This document shows positions 34,915-47,207 of a DNA stretch of 64,000 bases, one piece after another. The notes under the pieces are model-generated. The model was not told the origin of the DNA, made no database searches, and saw only the letters and a program-made list of their open reading frames with translations. The DNA is from Parascedosporium putredinis (lineage: Eukaryota; Ascomycota; Sordariomycetes; Microascales; Microascaceae): the NCBI GenBank assembly GCA_949357655.1, contig CASHTG010000015.1, forward strand, positions 3,162,001 through 3,226,000, in the 5' to 3' direction. The translations under genes and the position numbers were made by a program. Every line of letters begins with the position of its first letter. Position 1 is the stretch's first letter.

Positions 34915-37900
34915 CTACTCCGCTTCCTTGTCTCCCCAACCAGAGTTGCGCCACTCTCTAGACTGGTTCGCGTCGTGGTCTGGAGGTGCAAGCTGAGGGT
35001 CGGACTGGTCGAGTTTTTGGCCATAGGGTGACGCTTGAGGGGCCTCCTCTCGATTTCGCCATACGCCCGCCGACGGCGTCGCAGGGCCTGAGTTAGGGTA
35101 CGGGTACGCAGGGTCCTGCATCGGCCTAGCACTGCTCTCCTGCTGCCAAAGAGAGGGGTCGGTGTCCACTCTCCGAGGCGGTGGCCGCGTCGACATGTCT
35201 TGCCTGTTGTACACCTCAGCCGCGGGCTGGGATGGCCGTTGGCCTTGGAGATCTTGGAACCGTTTCAGGATTTCTTTCGTAGTTATTTCTCCGTTTCCTC
35301 CAAAGAGGTATGGATCGCTCGCTAGGCTTGCGAGCTCGTCCGGTACCTGAGGCAAAGCAACATGGACGTGTCAGTTCACTGCCCTCCTCAACGAGGTGGG
35401 GGGATAGGGAGAGAAGAGAGATTGGAAAAAAAAAAAAAAGGATTACTGGTGAATAAAAAGACCGACTTACCATGCACATCTCTTCCAGATAATTGATCAA
35501 GGTCTCCACAGCAACAATAGCAAACATGTGGTCGCTGTCCAAGGCGGGCAACTTTTCGTTGGAGATGAGGATGTTGGGGGCGATGACGGTGGCCAAGTTT
35601 TTGATGTCCATCTTCGAGCCCGATTCGTCATCCACTTGGTGGAAGGAGCCGGCCCACTTGAGGAAGCAAAAGAGGATTTCGAGGGCATCTCGGTGGCACT
35701 TGGGCAGTAGGCAACAGGCTAGGTGAAGACATTGCCTCCTCTTCTCGTCGTCGGGGATCTTGGCGGCAGCGATCCACAACCGGTATAGCTTGTAGGTCAT
35801 GAGAGGGTCGGGCAGCTCGCGGAGATAGCGTTTCAAAAGGGCGGCAACCTGCACGACTGGCTGCTCCATAAAATTGACCGTGTCGGACCCCTCCCGGTCA
35901 ATGGTCTCGCACATCTCTCCCAATTTCTTGATGTTGCCGTTCTTTCGGAACACTCCCTCCACCGAGAGGTCCATCTTTCTCATGGAGCTTATCAAGTCGT
36001 CAAGTACCGCAGGGATCCGTAGTGCACCGGGGCCCACGCCATCAGTCGAGTCCGCTCCATCGCGTTCAATGATGAGCTCGAGGGGTACTCCAAACACGCC
36101 CTTCTTCTTCACAGCCTTCTTTTCATTCTTGAAGGCCTTGCTCAAGTTCTTCCAAAACGTGACTGGTTTACGAGATTCGATAAAACTGAGAAGTTCTTCT
36201 AGCGGGAACTCGTCGCCGAGCATCGGCTGCATGGTCAAGACAGCTAAGTGCCTGACGATGAAGTATTCCAGCCCCGAAAGTTCCGAGAAGAAGCGCCTCC
36301 CTCCCCGCTGTAGCATATCAGAGCCGCCTTGGCGCTCGTCTCTGCTCGCGGACAGCGATCGTTGGTGGCTGCCCTGCTTTCCAGCTGCAACGCTAGGCGA
36401 CCTGAAGAGACCCTGTTGCAAGGGCATCGACTTTTCGCGGACCTGTTCGGCGGCCACGATTCTCGGGATGTCGTCGAGCGTCAGGGCGTCATTATTTCCA
36501 AACATCGTGTCCGTTGTTCCTACATCGTTGGCACCTCGGTCCTCGACAATATGAAATTGATGATCAGTCCGATTCTGGTCATCCGCACCGGAAGAACCAG
36601 GCCGGACGCTACGGCCCTCGGGGCCATCCATGATCCTTGACGTCCTCGCCTTCCTAAAACTTGACGAGAGGTGTTTGTCGAGGCGCGTACTCCTCAACCG
36701 TCGCACGTCGGCAAGGGTATTCTCGTAGGTCGATTCACGATTCCCGCCTTCCCTCTCGTTGGCGCCAGGGTACGTCTTGGATCTCTGGTCGAGCGGTGTC
36801 CTCTGGGCGGATCCAGTCTGTTCCGAAGACGAGCCATAAATCTCTGTGCCGTTGCCGTTGGCCCCCGAATCGTCGGATGCCGGTGGGATGACGCCTGCGC
36901 TGCGGAGCATGTCGAGGAGGCGGGCAAGCGCGACCTTGAGAAGGAATACATACTGTTGCAACTTGGTGATGTGCTCGAAGGGCGGCATCTCTTCCGTGTT
37001 GATGGCGATGCAGTTGCTGCAGTACGTCATCTTATCAAATGCGTTGAATCGGGCTTCTTGCAGCCTTCTCCCGAGATCCTTTCCGCATCGAGTACATCCA
37101 ACGCAGCCAATATGCCATCTGTAGGCCCCGTTGCGGGCGCATTCGTCCTCGACCGACTTGGAGCAGAGAGCGCAGTGGTCCGAATCCTTGGCCGATAGTT
37201 TGGAGGAGCCATTGAGAACCTGAAGGGAGTTGTCCTCTAGCCTGAGAGCTTCGAGATCGCTGAGGTCGTCGAGGAACTGGTAGAGGCCATCGGGAGCGTG
37301 AGACTCCTGTTCTAGCCTAAGAGCGCCTTGAAGGCAGATGCGGATGAGGAGCTTAAGATAATGCGCGAGGCCGGTCACCAAGGAGAGCAGCTCCTGAGTC
37401 ACGCCCAATTTCTTTGATTCGACGTCTTGGGATTTAGACAATAGGGAGAAAAAGGCGACAATCTTTTTGCAGAGGAGTTTCGCCTCCCTCCCGAAAGACA
37501 TGGCTGAGAAGTGTTAGTACTCGGCAGATCAAAGGGTGATGGGGGGGATAACTCAAATACAATGCTATAGCACATCATATCGTTATAGGTCAAGTTTACT
37601 CACGTTTAACGTTGACATGGGACATATTCACGCTCAGGCGGTCCATGGATCGGAATAGCACCTCGACGTGGGAGATGAAGCGTTTTGCCACAAGGACGCC
37701 GTCCAAGAAGCCACCATTGCTCACGTGCAGCAGCATATCGGATATGCAGGCTGCAGACGACTCCTCGAATGCTGAAAGGACGCTCCATATACGGTAAACC
37801 TTTTCCTCCATGCGCTCCTCATCCTCCTTGACGGTATCGCGGCCCATGTTGTCCTGGGGAGGTCTCGTAGGTTTCGGAGGCTGGTTCGACTCGCTCAGGC

Positions 37901-38804
37901 GCACGTTCCAAAACTTATGGATCATGTAACACTCGGGGTGCCAATGCTGGTTCTGGCCATTTCGGAATATCTCGACGAACTGCTTGAGAATGGCCGTCTG
38001 ACAGCCGTTACACCTCTGTGCGAAGCCGGTGGAATAATGGTAATGACAGTACACCTGGCCATCGTGCTCGTAATAGCTATCGGAAGCGCCAAAAACGGTT
38101 GGACAGACCGAACAGGTGAAATGGTTGACGTGGTATTTGCGATCGAGGGCGGTGATGTAGGAAGCACGCAAGGCTTGGCCGCACTGGTAACAAAGGAGGC
38201 CAAGGCGCCTAAAATAATCGGTCTCGCAGAGAGGGTATTGGCCGTTGCCGTTCTCGTCGTCAACGGGGAAGAACTTGGAGGCGACAATCTGTCCACAATC
38301 CTACAGATAAAGGGCGCGAAGCGCGACGTGTTAGCTAGCCAGACACTCTTGGGAATAAAACAAACCGAGGGGGGCTTCAAGATCAACGGGGGTTTGGAAG
38401 GCGAGTCAAAGCAACGACTAGACCTCCGGGAACCAACATACACGGCATTTGAAGCAATCAAGATGGTATGTGCCATCGAGGGCGCGGACAAACTGGCCAG
38501 TCAATTGAAGACCACACTTCTCGCATAATCGAACTTGCCCGCTCGCAGATCGCGACGGCTTCTGTCGGGGAGGGTTGTTTCTATCAACCATCTGGCGGTC
38601 GTCCATATCCCAGGCTTGGCCTGGCGCGCCCGAGTGGTTTGCGTTGGGGTTGGGTGAGAGGGCCGGCGAGGCCATGGATCGCTCTGGGGTACGGTGGCCG
38701 CTCTGTTGCCAGTTTCTGTCGTCTGGGTGGCCGAGATCCATGCCGGGAGGAGGGGGCCCTAGATACCGATCGGCAGGGGCCCCAGTACCGTAGCCTGAAG
38801 CCAT
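34915..38804 (-). CDS. lrg1: LIM-domain Rho GTPase-activating protein (Lrg1 type)
   Basis: A negative regulator of Rho1 at the hyphal tip. Lrg1 and its Neurospora homologue restrain Rho1-driven wall synthesis and are needed for polar growth. Exons are 38804-38442, 38300-37604, 37503-35471 and 35346-34915, giving 1174 residues with no frame breaks. LIM1 starts at about residue 94 (CEKCGLQLTG; its last zinc ligands are coded after intron 1). LIM2 is at about 158-210 (FTCSVCPTVFG, CHYHYS). LIM3 is at about 464-520 (CALCSKSV, WHIGCVGCTRCG, YCSNC). The RhoGAP domain is at about 822-1020 (FGVPLELIIER; arginine finger in EGVFRKNG; QPVVQVAALLKRYLRELPDPL; NLATVIAPNIL). The C-terminal exon is polar and Pro/Gln-rich. 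The third intron contains a 13-base A run (35426-35438). Domain order LIM-LIM-LIM-RhoGAP distinguishes it from Rga1/2. Confidence 0.95.
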
Positions 38805-41800
38805 GACGATGCGTTCGACTCAATTGAGCCGATTGAGGAAGAAGGTTGTGTGCCAGCCAAAATGGATTGGAGTTCTGAAAATGGCCAGCACAGGTTGGAG
38901 ATGGGGGTGGTTTGCGGCTGTGTCTAGCCACGGGCGTGGAAGATGAGGAGAAGAAGAGGTCGGCGGGCCGGCATCAGCTGGGTTGTTTGACGAGGCCGGA
39001 GTAGTTTGATAAAAGAAGAGGACAAGTCAAATAAATTACGGACTGAGGTGGGTTTCCGAATGGCAAAGTTGGCGGTGGGAGGAGGGCGGGGGCGGACGTC
39101 AGTCGGTGGTGGATTGGACGAGAAAGAGGGGCCAGGTCGAGCGGGATGAAGAACGATAGTCGTTGGTCGAAAAAAGGCGTTGCGAGGAAAGGCTGGTGTT
39201 TGGACGGGGGCCAGCGTGTTGCTAAATTCAGCCCCGAAATACGAAGGGTTTTTGACTCGGGTACAAAAGGAGAGTGGCCAGGCAGCGCGTCGAGGTCGTC
39301 GTTGGGCGGGCAAGGCAAGGGAATGGTGAGTTGCAGGGAGGAGCTGGAGAGATTTGGCGAAAGTTGGCGCAGCAAAGGCCCTATCTAGCAAGGGCTGGCT
39401 CTAGACCAGGATCCACGGCGTGATGGGTGGCCTATTTTGGGCAAAGTTGATGAGCTGGCGAACTCTTTCCCAAACAGGCACGAGAGAAAGAGTGAGAGAG
39501 AGAGATAGAGAGCGGCCCTTGTGCGGGACAGCGAGAGGGGATAGCGAGAGGGATAGAGAGAGTGTGTGGTGTGTCTGTGGGCGTGTGCGTGAGGGAGAGA
39601 GAGAGAAGGAGAGGAGACTGGAGAGTGTGTGTGTGCTTGTGCTTCTGTTTGTGCTGGTGCTGGTGCTGGTGGTTGTGCCTGTGCGTGTGGGCTTGGCCTT
39701 GGGCTGAGCTGGGCTGAGATGGAGGGGAAAGAGTCCCAATGTCGGAAACGGGGAAGGGGGACTGGAGCCAAAATAAAATGAGAACCGACCTTCGTAAAAA
39801 CTGGGGTCGATCGAGGCAGTGACAGAGACAGCGACTTGTGACAGGGGTTGTGCTCTGACGGCGTCAGTCGTGGACAATGAACCAGTTGATGGATCAAGAC
39901 ACTTCAATGTTCCCACTGAAGACTTGTCACAACTAGATCTGAGCGACTAGATCTGAGCACGGCGATTGAGAAAAGAAACGCCTCGAGACATTGGCGGCGG
40001 ATGAATATCGCGACTGAACGAGACGAGTCTCAAAGAGAACATTGAAGAGGAAGAGGGGGAGCAGGGAAAGGGGAATAAAGAGCAATTGAAAGATCAATGT
40101 GGAAAGCAACCATTTTGATACTGGTACTGCCCTCACCAAGGGGCATGGGCTTGGCCCAATTGGTCTCCAGTTCACTTGATTAAACGAACTGATCGACATA
40201 AACTCGCGCACATTAACCACTGGAGATCAAATGCAGGAGAGGAGGACCCCGGCGAGGAGACTACATAGTTCGTACTTTGAATCAACCACTCGCACTTCAC
40301 AGAGTAATCTCCCACAATCCATTGAACCTATTGATCCGCTGTTGACCAGATGGCCCTTCTTCTTTTCCTAAGAACTTGAAAGTCTATCCAGGGCGTTCGA
40401 AAGAAGAAGTTCTTTTAACCTTGGGGACTTGCAATTGCATGCTTTTACCCCTTGAATGAGCATTTGAGGAGATCCAGCACCACTATGAACAAAGCCAGGC
40501 CTGCTCAAGGAAGGCAAGCCACAAGTACTTCAAGTTGTATGAAAAATATCATTCAAGGGGCACACAATCGGTGATCTTGTCTCGAGGCAGAGCCAAGGGT
40601 GAGAGTGAAGCCATTCTCTCCTTCAAGTCTGTGGGACACCCTCCCTCATGCGGGAGATTGGGCTATTAAACTGAGGTTGTGACTTGCGAGATCCATGTTC
40701 CTCCCCAGTGACTGGCCCTTGAGCCAAGCGTTTCCTTTGAAGAAAACGATCGGGAACTATCACATGCGAGTCTAGGGGATGAGGCCGGTAGTTAAAGATC
40801 CCTTTCAGCAAACGGGGAAGAATAGAGACCACCATCTTTGTCAATTGGCTTGATTAAAATCTGCAGCGCGGAGGAGAGGGCACGCAGGCGACCTTTGTTG
40901 GAATCACTCCCAACAACGGGGCTGCATGACGTCCTGGTTCTCCAAGGCTGCGAGATTCAGGATCTATGGATGGTGTCCCGAGAATTGAAGACACTATTGT
41001 TGAACCCTGAATTCGCTGCTGGCTGATGCATGTCTCACTTGGGACCAGAAACCCTACATGTCATGGCCGTTTTTCTTTTTAAACAATTTGGAAAGAAATA
41101 GTGGAGGAATTGGAGAGGAAACGAAAAAAGGGGGCACCGGTTTACAGTTGAATGCGCAACTCCAAGCGTGTATTCTCACAGTGCGGTAGTCAAAAGGGAG
41201 GAAATATGAACGCTCAAGCGTACTTCGGGAAAGAACAGCCCGGGTTGATCGAGGGAGTGTCAGGGTTCAAGTCTCTATGTTTTTTCTGTTTTTTTTTTTT
41301 TCTTCTTCCTTATGGGACCGTCGATAGGTCTCTCTCCATCTTTGAGTTTACTTCTCCATCCATTTCATCGTACACGATAATAGTGGATCCATCCATAGAT
41401 CCATCCGTATGGATCGATGACCGACTCTTGCCTGGCCCTTCTAAAAAGAGCGCTAATAATACGACAGAGCTGTTCTAGGAAGCTTGTTCCTGTCCTGTGC
41501 TGGCTGGCTCGTTGTGCATCAACCACCTCCCAGCCAGAGCCAGGCCAGAACCCACCGAGGGTCTGCTAGTTCATGAGCTTCTCGAGTGCGGGGTCTTGGC
41601 CAACCCCTGACTAGTTTCTGTCCAGGGTTGCTCTGTCGTCGCTAGAGTTTGTAGGTGGCCTGGTCCACCCCTCCCCAGCCCCGGGAGCTTACCTCGGCCG
41701 GCTCTGAAGAACCCATTCTCTTTTTTTTCTCTCTCAACATACATGGAGCGGCTATGAGGAGACGCGCGGGGACCAGATCTTGCCGCAAAGGCGCCAAAGC

Positions 41801-43804
41801 CGGGACTTGTCCTGCGTTGCTCTCTCTGGCGCGCGAAAAAGCAAAAGCACAAGCGCAAAGGTTCATCCTATCCACCACCTAATAATGAAAACGGGGCATG
41901 GCAAGCACAAGCAACAAGCAGGGACAGGGAAACATTCAACATCCCAGTGCTCGGAAAGTTCCTCCGAGGCGCCAAGAAGTCAACGGCCAGCAGCAGCAAC
42001 CTGTCCGAGTTAGGCCAAACCGTCGACAGGACAGCACACCAGCAAATTTCGCATGGCGTCCCCGCCAGCCAAAATCCGCCAGTCTCCAGCGACGAGCCCC
42101 GCAAACGGGCACACCAAGCTTTTGAAAATGTGATCCCGGGCCCAATTGATGCGCTGACTTGTCTCGGGACCGGATCCATCACCTTCTGCCACCCTCATCT
42201 TGGCTCTTGGCTCTTTCTGCGCCAGAAGAACATTGAGACCACCCGAACTACAAAGTCACTATATACATCCGTCCTGGACATGATGATTGATGTGCGCTGT
42301 ATCACGTGACCATGCCCACTGCGTCATACCTCAGCGCCCCTACTAAGAGTTCGCCCTTCACAAGATCGTGCTATATCATTAAGTGCTCTTTTAGAATCAA
42401 TGTGTGTCAACTCGGGGCCTAATTGTATTAGTGCCTCTAATCAGCGTCACGGTTTCTCAGGTTCACCATAACAGGCCGTGGTGGTCAGGTCCAGAGATGG
42501 CTCGGTTTAGAAAATAGCGAGGTGGCGCTGGCGGGAACCCTCGATCGCGTGCTTGCTATCCACGAAAAATACAAGGAAGCACGGCAGGGCCCCTCATCCA
42601 TTGATCATCCATTGGGGGCTTGAGGGGGCGCTGCAGGATAGGATATGCGGTTGCGGGTTGCGAGCTGCGAGCTCCGTGATTTCGCGGCCAAAAAATCGTG
42701 GTGGGGCCCGCAGCAGGATTCCCCAATGCGGGTTTTGGGTTCTGCTCGCTCGCTTGCGTTCGGCCGACTTGCAGCCACGAGAACACAAAGATGGCTGAGG
42801 GTGTGCTCGGATTGAGACTTGCTCGCTGAGCCTCAATGGAGAACTTGGTCCCGGCTGGTGTGATCACTCAGCTCCTTCTTTGAGAATCGAGAATCGAGAA
42901 AGGGTATTTATGGAATACTTGTATTAATTATCCCCCACCCCCATTCCCGGCATCAGATCTGCATCGTATTCTGTTGCCTCAGTCCATCTCTTGATCAATG
43001 TCGGACAATGTTCTCCGCCTACACATTACATTGCATGTAGAATGTCGGATAGGTATCATTATGTAAGAGCACATCGGTGATGTATCCATGGATCGATCTA
43101 TTTTGATGGATGCTGTGCACACATTTGAGTTTCCAGAGCTCCCATACACGAATCCACGAACTAAGCTAGTCTTTCACGATGGTTGAATCATCCGTGGCTA
43201 GACGCGGCCTTGAGTCGCTGATGTCATGATGGGGAACTTGAAGCTTTCTTCTTTCCTTTTGGTTTGGTGGTCATCGGTTCCTGTTTTTTTCTTTGGTGTA
43301 TTTTGAGTTTTGAGCTGGCGATTTCCCATCAGCTGGATCCAAGAGCACCATTTCCAAAGAAAGCATAGGCTCGATGGGGAAAAGGCGATGGCTAGCCAAT
43401 GGATCGCGGGATCGGAGACATTGGCCGCTGGCGTGGAAACAGTTGAGCAAACCCACATCGTTATGACGTAGGCGGCATCTTGACGATACGCAAGCCCGTC
43501 ACCTACTTGTTATTACTATAACCAGAGCCAAACCGTCGAGGGAGGGAAAAAAGAATGTAGAGCTGATTGAGGGGAAACCTAACAAGCCCATCGTCCCGTA
43601 GACAAAACCTCTTTCTCTTCTCTTCGACCAAATTGAAAGGAGCTTTGGGGGTATTTTCTTTCTTTCTTCCTTGTTCTCTTTTTGCTGGAACCAAACCCTC
43701 CGGAAAGCGCATTTCGGGCGACTGGCCCATCTCCAACTCGCTACAAGCGACCATTTTCATCCTTTCAAGAGGCCAATACGTATAAAAGAAAGCAGGGGTG
43801 CAAA
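38805..43804. other. 5-kb region upstream of lrg1, no gene seen
   Basis: Divergent upstream region of lrg1 and of the DUF2417 gene. 38880-39900 is low-complexity and strand-asymmetric (see the GA/GT tract). The rest has only short frames without coding character. One 75-codon frame at 41898-42125 was considered and not accepted. Confidence 0.45.
39478..39720. repeat. GA- then GT-rich simple-sequence tract
   Basis: AGAGAG-type repeats (39483-39610), then GTGTGTGTGT and several GTGCTG units (39625-39680), then GCTGAGCTGG repeats. It lies about 700-900 bp upstream of the lrg1 start codon. Confidence 0.7.
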
Positions 43805-45642
43805 ATGCCTACCCTCTGGGGAAATCACCAACCAAACAACGATGACGGCAACGGGAGGGCCGACGACGGCCGGGAAGCGGCGGACGAGAGGACGCGTCTG
43901 CTCTCCAACCACGCCGACAGGGGCCCGGCCATGCTTGCTCCCGACGACCCGGCGGTACGTTTGTCCATCCATTTTCTCGGGCGCTCCCACGCCAAAGAAA
44001 AAAAAAACTCCCCGCCAACCCCGGTGGTTTCCTTCCCCCTCAAAAAGGAAGACGATAAAAGTAAACTCTAACACGGGGCCCAATGTGGTGAATAGGTATC
44101 TCCGTTCAACCTGTGGACTGTTCGCATGTTCAAGCATGTCACCGTCTTCTTCACTTTAATTACGGCGGGTTGGTGGACGGTGCTGTTGATCTCGACCTTT
44201 GTCACGCCGCCCGGCTTACACATGCGGGGGTCGGGATTCTTCGCCTTTGCCAACACGACGATCGCGCTGTTGGCGCTGATACTCGACCTGATGTTCTTTG
44301 GGACCCCGTCCAAGTCCACGCGCATCCTATGCGCCTGTATGGCAGTATGTCCCCCTTTATTTTTTTATTTTATTTTTTATTATTTTTTGGGTCATCGTCA
44401 CTTCTATAGCCCCAAGTTTTACCGCGTGTACGTTTCAATGGGCTAACAAAGACCCCTTCTTTCCCCTCTTGCCCAGCTTGCTCTCCTCGTAAACACGATC
44501 CTCACGCTCGCTGTCCAAATGGTTCGATACGAAGAAGGATGGGTAGGCGCGGTGAGCGTTTCATGGGTACTCCTCATGAGCCTGTGGGTGCTCGCGGCGG
44601 ACCGCACCGTGGAGTGGGGTAAAGCAGAAGAAGAAGAGCGGCTGACGGGTCGGTCAGAGACCCGACGTACGCTCGGCGAGTGGTCGCGGGTCCTCACATC
44701 GACGGTGGGCTTCTTCGTGCTGTGCCTCGCCGTCTTCCTGATGACGCTCACCCTCATCGTGCGGTCTCTGGACGCCGGCGTCGCGCCCCCGGCAACCTCT
44801 ACTGGGTCGACAGCGACAAGTACCGGATGCACGTATTTTGCGAAGCCAACATCACGGACGGGCGGGACCGCGACCTGCCCACCGTGCTCCTCGAGAGCGG
44901 CGAGTTCCCCGTGCAAAGCGGGCTGGCCCAGCTCGCCGCCAACGCCCTACGCAACGGCACGATTGCCCGGTACTGCTACGTCGACCGGCCGGGCTACGCG
45001 TGGAGCGACACGGCACCCTCGCCCTTCTCGGCGGGCATGGGCGCCGTCGCCGTCAGCGAAGCGCTCGCCAAGGCGGGCGAGCCAGGGCCCTGGGTCGTCG
45101 TCAGCGCCGGGGTGGGAGGCTTCTACTCGCGCATCTTTGCGTCGCAGCACGGCAACGAGGTCAAGGGCTTACTCCTCGTCGACGCCCTGCACGACGACGA
45201 CCTCGACCGGCTGGCGTCGGCGCACCGCGGGCTCCTGTTTTGGCTGTGGGGCATCCTCTCCCGCTGGGGCTCGACACGTTACCGGGCGCCCTGTTTGCGC
45301 GGCGCAACAGCGAGGACCGCATCTGGGGCATCTCGTCCCAGCATAACCCCAAACACGTGCTCGCGCGACTGCAGGAGGCGCTCGTGGCCAGCTCGCTCTC
45401 AAGCGCGAGGTGCTCAGCAGCCGCAACATCATGCGCAAGGATACGGCGCTGGCGGTGATTTCGTCGGGGACCGCATCAAGGGGAACAGGCGGTGGGAGGA
45501 GAAGCAGCGGGACTTGTCGAGGCTGACGACGAACTTGAAGCACTGGGATGTTGTGGACGGGGCGCCGCACGAGGTGTGGAGGACGTTGGAGGGGCGGGAG
45601 AGGATTGAGAGGCGGATGGGGGAGCTTGTTCGCGGGTATTAA
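43805..45642 (+). CDS. DUF2417 integral membrane protein with alpha/beta-hydrolase-like C-terminal domain
   Basis: Exons are 43805-43954, 44096-44344 and 44477-45642, about 522 residues. After a hydrophilic N-terminus (MPTLWGNHQPNND) come about five membrane segments: VTVFFTLITAGWWTVLLIS, FANTTIALLALILDLMFF, LALLVNTILTLAV, VSVSWVLLMSLWVLAA and VGFFVLCLAVFLMTLTLIV. A hydrolase-fold domain follows with CYVDRPGYAWSD, PWVVVSAGVGGFYSR and VKGLLLVDALHDDD. This order matches the fungal DUF2417 family. The position of the usual GxSxG nucleophile reads A-G-V-G-G, so the serine is absent. One base is missing at each of C5 44786-44790, C3 45260-45262, C 45400 and G4 45466-45469. The nucleophile region lies in unbroken frame between breaks. 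Substrate and location beyond 'membrane' are unknown. Confidence 0.88.
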
Positions 45643-47207
45643 GTGGATGAGCGGGGGGCCTCCGGATGATGATACGGCGCGGATATATGCATTCCGCGCT
45701 GGGGGAGGAGTCTCAACATAATATAGGGGACCTAAAGAGGTGGATGGTGAACCAAGATTGGTCAAGGCGGCACAGAGGCTGCGTCTATACTAGCATAAGT
45801 CAATATAATCTCCACTATTAGCGTAAGAAGCAGCGAGCATGGCTCATTGTACGGTAGTGGTAGTGAGACGGGGCTCTGGTGGGCAATCGGTGATATTCGT
45901 TTAACAAGCGCCTAGCTCGGGTGGATTGCCGCGTGGTAGGGCAGAGCAATGAATCTGATGGATCCATCTATTCCACCGACCGGATCGAGATTCGGAAGAC
46001 CCTGGGTCGGCTTTAAGAAGGGGAAGTGGGGATAGGTGTAAGCTTGAGGGTTCGACGACAATCGTTGTCGGCCTTCATGGGGAAGAACGGGGTGCGCTAC
46101 ACGACGACCACTTGACTAGCTACTTCGAATTTGATCCCAAAGCGGACCCGGGAGAGGGTCCGTAGATACTCAAGTGCTCCGAATTAGCCATGGGCTCGTT
46201 ACCGTCACCCATCTTCCAAATTCACTCCTTGCGCTTCCGTGAATGGCGGGCCAGACTCTTAAAATCCGATGGACTCTCTAGATCAGCCCATTTGGGATTC
46301 GTGGAACCCCGAATTTTCATCAGTCGTTCCATCGTCCAACCGTTCTCGGAGAACGCCTTGGTCAAAGTTTCGATAGCGCGGGAGACGGAGGTGGAAAAAG
46401 GACCCTGGGCCCGGGGACTGTGAGACTGTGGACTGTGGCCAAACAAGGAGTGGAATGGCGAACCTTAATCCGCTCACTGCTGTCGTGCCAGGTTCAATTG
46501 ATCAATCAAAATGTCCGCAGCATCAACAAGGCCAGAATAGTGCATGGAGAGTTTTCTTTGTTCTTTTTTTCCTTTCTCCTTTTTCTCCCAAATCCCCTTT
46601 TCTTTTCTGTCTTCTGCACTATCCCCTTCCCCTCCTTTTGCAAAGGACGGGGATTGCTAGAAACCCCCGTCTTCTGCTCTTCCATCCCGTCATAGCCGTA
46701 AGCGTTGAATGTTGCGTGTACATCCCATGGATCCATTGATGTATGATCTCATCATGCTTAGTGTGTGTGCCGTCCACCACCGGCCAAGAGATCAGCTCCG
46801 ATGGATATTGGAGCACACCACCTTTCCATCGGACAAGCCCGCCAATCCTTGGCGATTGCCCCAAAAGACGTAATACTGCCCACTCCCGCTCCGCCCAGGT
46901 TCAATGTTCCCACTGGCCGGCTGCGGTGGATGAACATTAGTACTAGCCCAGCGGGCCATCGACGCTAAACAGCAATATGAGCGGGCGCGTTGAGGTTTCG
47001 GCTCGATCAAAGAAAAGAATAAAATAGTCCTTTTATCAGTCGTCCCCCTTGCACCCATTGATACTACATTGTAGACTTGCCTTTTCGAATTTGATCTTTT
47101 CTTCCTCGTACATGTACGCAACGTATAGTTCCACCTCAAACATCAAATTCGTCACTTAAAACGGTGACACGTACTATTAGTTAGCCTCCTCCTTATCTTC
47201 TTCCACC
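45643..47207. other. intergenic, no gene seen
   Basis: About 1.6 kb between two plus-strand genes. T/C-rich at 46550-46640. No coding frame or structured element recognised. Confidence 0.5.

Noticed and set aside
41898..42125. 75-codon frame with Gln/Arg-rich product
   Set aside because: Has an ATG but low-complexity product, no splice partner, no familiar motif, and overlapping open frames of equal quality.
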